64,000 nt of DNA. Source: Microbacterium sp. (GTDB lineage: Bacteria > Actinomycetota > Actinomycetes > Actinomycetales > Microbacteriaceae). The notes below the pieces were generated by a model that worked only from the letters and a program-made list of their open reading frames with translations, was not told where the DNA came from and ran no database searches. Location: assembly GCA_031277945.1 (NCBI GenBank), contig JAITLK010000002.1, forward strand, positions 372,001 through 436,000, given 5' to 3'. The translations under genes were made by a program, and so were the position numbers. Below are positions 59,106 through 64,000 of this stretch, one piece after another (the stretch's first letter is position 1; each line of letters begins with the position of its first letter).

Positions 59106-60914
59106 TCAGTAGGCGCTCGACCTACAGCCCGCCGGCACGGGATCACCGCTGAACCGCTCCTGCGTCCACGTCAGCAGCTGCGGCACGAGCGGGGAATCCA
59201 CGCTCACCAGCGGGATGTGGTCCCGTCCGGCGAAGATGCGGTAGTCGATGCTCTCCCCCGCGGCACAGGCCCCGTCGACGTAGCTCTGCTGCGCATCGGG
59301 AACCACCAGGCCGTCTGCTTCGCCCTGGGCGATGAGGAGCGGTGTGCGAACGGTTGCGGGCGGCACGTTCTCCTCGAGCCGCTGAGCGAACGAGCCGGTG
59401 GGCTTCTCGGCGCGGAAGATCGCAGGATCGCGACTCATCCCGAGCACGTCGAGCACCGAGACCAGCGCGCCCGGTTCGGCGAGGCATCGCGTGGACATCG
59501 CTCGGACCGTCGCTTCGGCCCCCGGGCGGATGTACTGCCGCCAGGTCACGTCGGGATAGGCCTGCGCATAGGCGGAGAAGGCGAACGACGCGAAGATGCT
59601 GCCACCGGTCACCTCGGGCAGGTGCTCGACCAGCGCGGGCAGATTCGCCGCCGGCGCCATCGCAACCGTCCCGGAGAGGGGTACGTCCGGCGCGTACGCC
59701 TCCGCGACCGCCGCCGTCCACAGGGCGGCGCCGCCACCCTGCGAATGCCCCCAGACAACGGTGTTTGCCCCGAGATCCGCCTCCGTGAGCTCACGAGCCG
59801 CCCGCACCGCGTCCAGGCTCGCGTGGGCGCTGTCCGCGCCGATCAGGTACGGGTGCGACCCCGGGGTCCCCAGCCCGATGTAGTCCGTGGCCACCAGCGC
59901 CCACCCCTCCTCGATCACGTCCGGAAGCAGGAACAGCGCGCCGGATGTGAAGGGCTCCTCCGCCAAAGACGGGGCGCAGTTCTGGGCGTATCCGGTCGTG
60001 CCATGGTTCCAGTCGATCACCGGCCACTCCCCGGCGCCGGTACTGGGGACCACCACGAGGCCGCTCGCGGTCGTCGGCGACCCATCACCTGCCGTGGTCG
60101 TGTAGAGGATGCGCCACGCGGTCGCACCATCCGGGACACCGCGCGTGAACGGCCCCGCGCGCAACAGCCGCCCCGGCTCCGCGGGCACCTCCCGCGGCGC
60201 GGCGTAGAACTCATCCGTGACCGGCGACGCCGCGCGCACCGCGTAGCTGATCGCTGCCGCGCCCATTGAGGCGAGCACCGTGAGCACGGCGATCGAGGCA
60301 GTGGCCCATCGCCGTAGTGGACCCGCGGGATGCCGTGGCCGGTCGCCGGGCGCCCGGCGAACCTCACGTCGCAGAATCGTCACCGCGGCGATCATCAGGC
60401 GCGCACCGAAGAGCACCGACACCACGAGCAGCGTGATGTCGGGCCAGAGCACCGCGAGCACGGCGAACACCACGCTGGCCGCGCCGAATGCGGCATCGGC
60501 GACTCGGTCTGCGAGAACGCGCCCACGGTGGACACTGCGCGCGAGACTCACCAGGCCGGAACCCAGCAGACCAACGGCCACGAACACCACCAGGAGCCGA
60601 ACGGTGAGGCCCGGAAGTACCCAGATCACGATGCCCACCACGATCCACAGGACGGCGAGCACGATCGCGAGACGGTTCACCGGTGCCTGTGCGCGCGTGC
60701 GACCGCCGGCATCGGCGAGCTCCAGCACACCGGACAGAACGGCGCCGCTGCCGATGAGAATCGCGAGCACGGCAAGCGATGTGCTCGGCCGAGTGAGGAC
60801 CACGATGCCGAGGAGCAGTGTCACCACGGCGACACCGATCCGCACCCCGCGCGGAACCGTGCGCCAGAGCTGTTGCAGCCGAGGCAGCGGCAGCACAGCG
60901 GCCTGCCCGCTCAC
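59106..60914 (-). CDS. DUF308 (HdeD-like) membrane domain fused to a secretory-lipase-type hydrolase
   Basis: A 602-residue fusion. Residues 1 to about 185 are six hydrophobic segments in the DUF308 pattern (RIGVAVVTLLLGIVVLTRPS and similar repeats). A further helix at about 205-228 leads to an extracytoplasmic alpha/beta-hydrolase of the LIP/secretory-lipase family: VIDWNHGTTGYAQNC, VATDYIGLGTPG, nucleophile WGHSQGGGAAL (Ser near 391), and IAQGEADGLVV / GRDHIPLV for Asp and His. The lipase would face outside while anchored by the DUF308 module. The start overlaps the SGNH stop by 4 bp (GTGA). Confidence 0.88.
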   Translation of the reverse strand: MSGQAAVLPLPRLQQLWRTVPRGVRIGVAVVTLLLGIVVLTRPSTSLAVLAILIGSGAVLSGVLELADAGGRTRAQAPVNRLAIVLAVLWIVVGIVIWVLPGLTVRLLVVFVAVGLLGSGLVSLARSVHRGRVLADRVADAAFGAASVVFAVLAVLWPDITLLVVSVLFGARLMIAAVTILRREVRRAPGDRPRHPAGPLRRWATASIAVLTVLASMGAAAISYAVRAASPVTDEFYAAPREVPAEPGRLLRAGPFTRGVPDGATAWRILYTTTAGDGSPTTASGLVVVPSTGAGEWPVIDWNHGTTGYAQNCAPSLAEEPFTSGALFLLPDVIEEGWALVATDYIGLGTPGSHPYLIGADSAHASLDAVRAARELTEADLGANTVVWGHSQGGGAALWTAAVAEAYAPDVPLSGTVAMAPAANLPALVEHLPEVTGGSIFASFAFSAYAQAYPDVTWRQYIRPGAEATVRAMSTRCLAEPGALVSVLDVLGMSRDPAIFRAEKPTGSFAQRLEENVPPATVRTPLLIAQGEADGLVVPDAQQSYVDGACAAGESIDYRIFAGRDHIPLVSVDSPLVPQLLTWTQERFSGDPVPAGCRSSAY

Positions 60915-61672
60915 GGGGTCGGCTCTACGGTGATCCAGTCACCGAACTTCGGGAGGCGGCCGTCGCCGGAGCTGGTGCGAGTCAGACGTCGCTTGATCCA
61001 CGGCAGCACGTGCTCGCGATAGTAGGACGCGTCGCGCAGCGCGGGGGTGGTGTCGACCACAGGGAGGGACCACCATCCATCCGGAACACGCTCGCCCAGC
61101 GCGCGCAGCACGCGGGCTGCCACGCGGTGGTGCCCCCTTGCATTCATGTGCAGGCGGTCCTCAGCCCAGTAGCCGGGGCCGGACAGCTCGCGATCCGGCC
61201 AGTTCAGCGCGCGGATCACATCGGGGCGCTGGGCGATGCGGGAGATCACGGCGTCGGAGAGCAGGTCGCCACGGCGCTGGATCAGCGACGACAGCGGCAG
61301 ACCGGCCGACGGGTTCGCGCCGGAGAGGATCACCAGCTGAACGCCCTCCTCATCGCATCGCCGGAGCACGCGGGAGAAGGCGTCGGCGATGTGCTCGACG
61401 TCGGTCGCCGGACGGAGCATGTCATTACCGCCCCCGTTGAATGAGAGGTGTGTCGGCTTGAGCGCCAGCGCCGGTTCGAGCTGCTCCTCCACCACGGGCC
61501 AGGCCAGCTTGCCGCGGATGGCGAGGTTGGCGTACTCGATCTCCGTGCCGCGGGAACGCGCCCAGCCCTGCGCGACCAGGTCTGCCCAGCCGCGCGGGAC
61601 GCCGTTCGCATCCTCATCACCGACACCCTCCGTGAAGGAATCGCCGATGGCCACGAAACGGATCTGATTCAC
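60911..61672 (-). CDS. SGNH/GDSL-family hydrolase
   Basis: A 253-residue GDSL-type esterase. Block I is FVAIGDSFTEGVGDED (Ser near residue 12), block III LSFNGGGNDML (Asn), and block V DRLHMNARGHHRVA (Asp-His pair). No signal peptide is evident, so it may be cytosolic. It lies between the MFS gene (18 bp) and the lipase fusion (4-bp overlap). The two hydrolases and the transporter suggest uptake and use of acylated compounds. Confidence 0.92.
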   Translation of the reverse strand: MNQIRFVAIGDSFTEGVGDEDANGVPRGWADLVAQGWARSRGTEIEYANLAIRGKLAWPVVEEQLEPALALKPTHLSFNGGGNDMLRPATDVEHIADAFSRVLRRCDEEGVQLVILSGANPSAGLPLSSLIQRRGDLLSDAVISRIAQRPDVIRALNWPDRELSGPGYWAEDRLHMNARGHHRVAARVLRALGERVPDGWWSLPVVDTTPALRDASYYREHVLPWIKRRLTRTSSGDGRLPKFGDWITVEPTP

Positions 61673-61690
61673 CGCTCCAGCCTACGGCCG

Positions 61691-63046
61691 TCAGCGGTTG
61701 TCGAGTGCGCGACCCCGGAGGTCACTGAGGCCCCATGTCGCGATCGCCGCGACGGCGAAGAACACGGCGAACACCACGAACAGAATGGGGACACTCCCCC
61801 ACCCGAGCACCCACGGCACCACCAGGGGTGCGACGATCGACGCGATCCGGCCCACGCCCGCGGCCCAGCCGGAACCAGTTGCACGCAGCGAGGTCGGGTA
61901 GGTCTCGGGTGATACGGCATACAGCGCACCCCACGCTCCGAGGTTGAAGAACGACAGGAGCATGCCGGCGATGATGATGCCGGTGGGATCGGCCGCGGTG
62001 CCGTAGAGCACGGCGGCGATGGCGGAGCCGATGAGGAACACCGAGAGCGTGATGCGACGCCCCCACACTTCGATCAGCCAGGCGGCCACCGCATATCCGG
62101 GAAGCTGCGCGAGCGTGATGATCAGGGTGAACTCGAACGACTTCACCAGCGTGTAGCCCTGCGCCACCAGCAGCGACGGAATCCAGATGAATGCGCCGTA
62201 GTACGAGAAGTTGACGCAGAACCACACGAGCCAGAGCGAGAGCGTACGGCCGCGGAACTCGGGGGCGAAGAGCGCCCGGAGCCGTCCGCGGATGTTCTCC
62301 TTCGGAGCCGCCGGCTCCGTTGCCGCCGCCGCGACCGTAGAAGCGGGAACGGTCCGCCCGCGCGCGGACTCCTCGAACTGACGAACGATCAGATCCGCCT
62401 CCGCGTGACGACCGCGCGATTCCAGCCAGCGTGCGGACTCGGGAAGTCCCCAGCGGACGATGAGCGCATACACGGCAGGGATCGCACCCAGCGCGAAAGC
62501 CCAGCGCCAGCCGTCCGGAGAGCTGGGCACGACGAACACGCCGATCACGGCTGCGGCGAGCCAGCCGACGGCCCAGAACGCCTCCAGGAGCACGACGACT
62601 CGGCCACGGATGCGGGCGGGGGCGAACTCGCTGACATACGTGGACGCCACGGGGAGCTCCGAGCCCAGTCCGAGCCCCACGATAAAGCGCAGCACCAGCA
62701 GGAGCGCGAGCCCGCCGACAAGGGCACTCGCCCCGGTTGCGACGCCGTAGACGAGGAGCGTGAGTGCGAACACCTGACGGCGTCCGAACTTGTCGGCCAG
62801 GAGGCCGCCCAGGCTCGCTCCCACAGCCATGCCGACGAAGCCCACCGAGCTGATCAGCCCCAGCTCCTCTTTGCCGAGCTGCCATTGCGCGCCGAGCGCG
62901 GCGATGATGAAGGAGATCAGCCCCACATCCATCGCGTCCAGGGCCCATCCGAGCCCTGATCCAGTGAGCACTCGGCCGAGTTTGGGGGTGAACGGGAGCC
63001 GATCGAGACGCGTCGCGACGTCGTCCTCGCGGGGGGCTGAGGTCAT
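61691..63046 (-). CDS. MFS transporter, sugar/organic-acid-type symporter
   Basis: A 451-residue major-facilitator protein with twelve predicted helices. The motif LADKFGRRQVFALTLLVYG (GxxxDKxGRR) follows helix 2, and the central LPESARWLESRGRHAEADLI corresponds to the PESPRWL motif of the sugar-porter branch. It is the first gene of a probable operon with SGNH hydrolase and the lipase fusion. Likely a proton-coupled importer of a metabolite; substrate unknown. Confidence 0.92.
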   Translation of the reverse strand: MTSAPREDDVATRLDRLPFTPKLGRVLTGSGLGWALDAMDVGLISFIIAALGAQWQLGKEELGLISSVGFVGMAVGASLGGLLADKFGRRQVFALTLLVYGVATGASALVGGLALLLVLRFIVGLGLGSELPVASTYVSEFAPARIRGRVVVLLEAFWAVGWLAAAVIGVFVVPSSPDGWRWAFALGAIPAVYALIVRWGLPESARWLESRGRHAEADLIVRQFEESARGRTVPASTVAAAATEPAAPKENIRGRLRALFAPEFRGRTLSLWLVWFCVNFSYYGAFIWIPSLLVAQGYTLVKSFEFTLIITLAQLPGYAVAAWLIEVWGRRITLSVFLIGSAIAAVLYGTAADPTGIIIAGMLLSFFNLGAWGALYAVSPETYPTSLRATGSGWAAGVGRIASIVAPLVVPWVLGWGSVPILFVVFAVFFAVAAIATWGLSDLRGRALDNR

Positions 63047-63112
63047 TCGCTCATCGTATCGGTCGGCTGCCGGCAGGAACGCCCGCCGGCAGCGCGTATG
63101 ACGTTGCGCGAC

Positions 63113-64000
63113 TCAGTCGGCGAGAATCGCGCGCACCCGCGGGATGACCTCGGTGCCGTAGAGCTCGATGCTGGTCATCAAGTGCTCGTGCGGCGTGGTT
63201 CCTGATGCGAACTTCATGTCGAACCGCTGGGCCCCGAGGACCGAGACCGTATGCGCGATCTTGCGCGCGACGGTGTCGGGTGAGCCGATGTATTGCGAGC
63301 CATCCGGACCCACCTCCTGCAGGAAGCGGTCTCGGGAGTACGGCGGCCAGCCGCGCTCGGCGCCGATGGTGTCGTTCATCGCTTTGAGCCCCTCGTAGGT
63401 CTGTTCCTGAGCCTCCGCGTCCGTCGCCGCCACGTGTCCCGGTGAGTGCACACCCACCGGCAGGGGTGCATGACCGAACTCGGCCACGGCGTGATGGAAC
63501 AGGTCCACCAGCGGCCGGAAGCGCTCGGGGGCGCCCCCGATGATCGCCAGCATCAGTCCGTAGCCGTAGCGCGCGGTGCGGACCACGGACTCCGGTGACC
63601 CGCCCACGCCGACCCAGGCACGCACGCCCTCGGCCGTCTTGGGGAACACGTCGGCGTTCACGAGCTCAGCGCGCGTGCGACCGTTCCAGGACACCGGCTT
63701 CTCTTCGCGCAGCCGCGAGAACAGTTCGAGCTTCTCCTCGAACAGCGTCTCATAGTCGGCGAGGTCGAAGCCGAAGAGCGGGAAGGACTCGATGAAGCTG
63801 CCCCGGCCGAGGATCACCTCGCTGCGTCCGTTCGAGAGCGCGTCCAGCGTCGCGAAGCGCTCGTAGACGCGCACCGGGTCGTCCGAGCTCAGCACCGTCA
63901 CGGCAGTTCCGAGCTTGATCCGCTCCGTCCGGCCCGCGATCGTGGCCAGCACGATCTCGGGAGCCGAGACCGCGAACTCTTTACGGTGGTGCTCGCCCAC
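63113..64000 (-). CDS. LLM-class flavin-dependent oxidoreductase, 5' end beyond the window
   Basis: At least 295 residues of a luciferase-like monooxygenase (F420- or FMN-dependent). GTAVTVLSSDDPVRVYERFA, SNGRSEVILGRGSFIESFPL and the FPKTAEGVRAWVGVGGSPES region are typical. The frame is open to the window edge, so the N-terminus (about 30-50 residues) is missing. It precedes the MFS gene by 66 bp on the same strand. Substrate unknown. Confidence 0.9.
   Translation of the reverse strand: MGEHHRKEFAVSAPEIVLATIAGRTERIKLGTAVTVLSSDDPVRVYERFATLDALSNGRSEVILGRGSFIESFPLFGFDLADYETLFEEKLELFSRLREEKPVSWNGRTRAELVNADVFPKTAEGVRAWVGVGGSPESVVRTARYGYGLMLAIIGGAPERFRPLVDLFHHAVAEFGHAPLPVGVHSPGHVAATDAEAQEQTYEGLKAMNDTIGAERGWPPYSRDRFLQEVGPDGSQYIGSPDTVARKIAHTVSVLGAQRFDMKFASGTTPHEHLMTSIELYGTEVIPRVRAILAD

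Overview
The window is GC-rich, densely coded DNA that looks like a chromosome segment of an actinobacterium, most likely Microbacteriaceae (Microbacterium-like). That is an inference from the actinobacterial block pafB-pafC-tatA-tatC-helY followed by lnt and rbpA, from frequent GTG starts, and from many start codons lying exactly 6 nt downstream of a TANNNT hexamer (leaderless transcripts).

Layout. 116-7331 is one operon for an oligopeptide/dipeptide-type ABC importer: lipoprotein receptor, permease, a fused permease-ATPase-ATPase, a LacI-type regulator and an HSL-type esterase. 7496-8974 is a MerR regulator divergent from a short-chain dehydrogenase, sharing a 19-bp-spacer promoter. 8975-16248 is a decayed accessory island ending at the 3' end of tRNA-Leu(GAG). 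It holds remnants of a small membrane protein, an aldo/keto reductase, a helix-turn-helix protein, NrdH, a tyrosine recombinase and a helicase-associated-domain protein, mixed with a few intact small genes and an MFS exporter. 16456-29891 is conserved core: M20 peptidase, uppP, PAC2 protein, HAD phosphatase, trmI, an FKBP-like lipoprotein, pafBC, tatAC, helY, lnt, rbpA. 30034-36451 holds GDPD, SPFH and NfeD genes, an SDR, HdeD, a DUF1846 protein and a DsbA-like oxidoreductase.

36657-44742 is accessory: two lipoproteins, a kinase fragment, then a PucR-type regulator upstream of a Baeyer-Villiger monooxygenase fused to an alpha/beta-hydrolase and an overlapping SDR (a possible alcohol-to-ketone-to-ester-to-acid route), and an ECF sigma factor with a membrane partner. 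44892-50184 carries a phosphotransferase, an ArsC/LMW phosphatase, a three-gene operon (LRV protein, P-loop kinase, methyltransferase), PadR with a membrane protein, and a LacI regulator. 50253-51189 is a deleted operon downstream of that LacI gene: operator-like palindromes, a receptor lipoprotein cut off just after its lipobox, and a Gfo/Idh/MocA gene with an internal out-of-frame deletion. 51282-59074 holds a DEAD-box helicase, a methyltransferase, a 2'-5' RNA ligase-like protein, TetR with a leaderless membrane protein, LysR divergent from formate dehydrogenase, and an FUSC transporter. 59106-64000 is minus strand: MFS, SGNH hydrolase, a DUF308-lipase fusion, and a flavin monooxygenase cut by the window edge.

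I saw no CRISPR array, rRNA, complete transposon or recognisable defence system. The most distinctive items are the monooxygenase-hydrolase fusion, the decayed tRNA-adjacent island with nonsense-interrupted genes, the deleted LacI operon, the consistent leaderless promoter geometry, and several long near-perfect hairpins where convergent genes meet.
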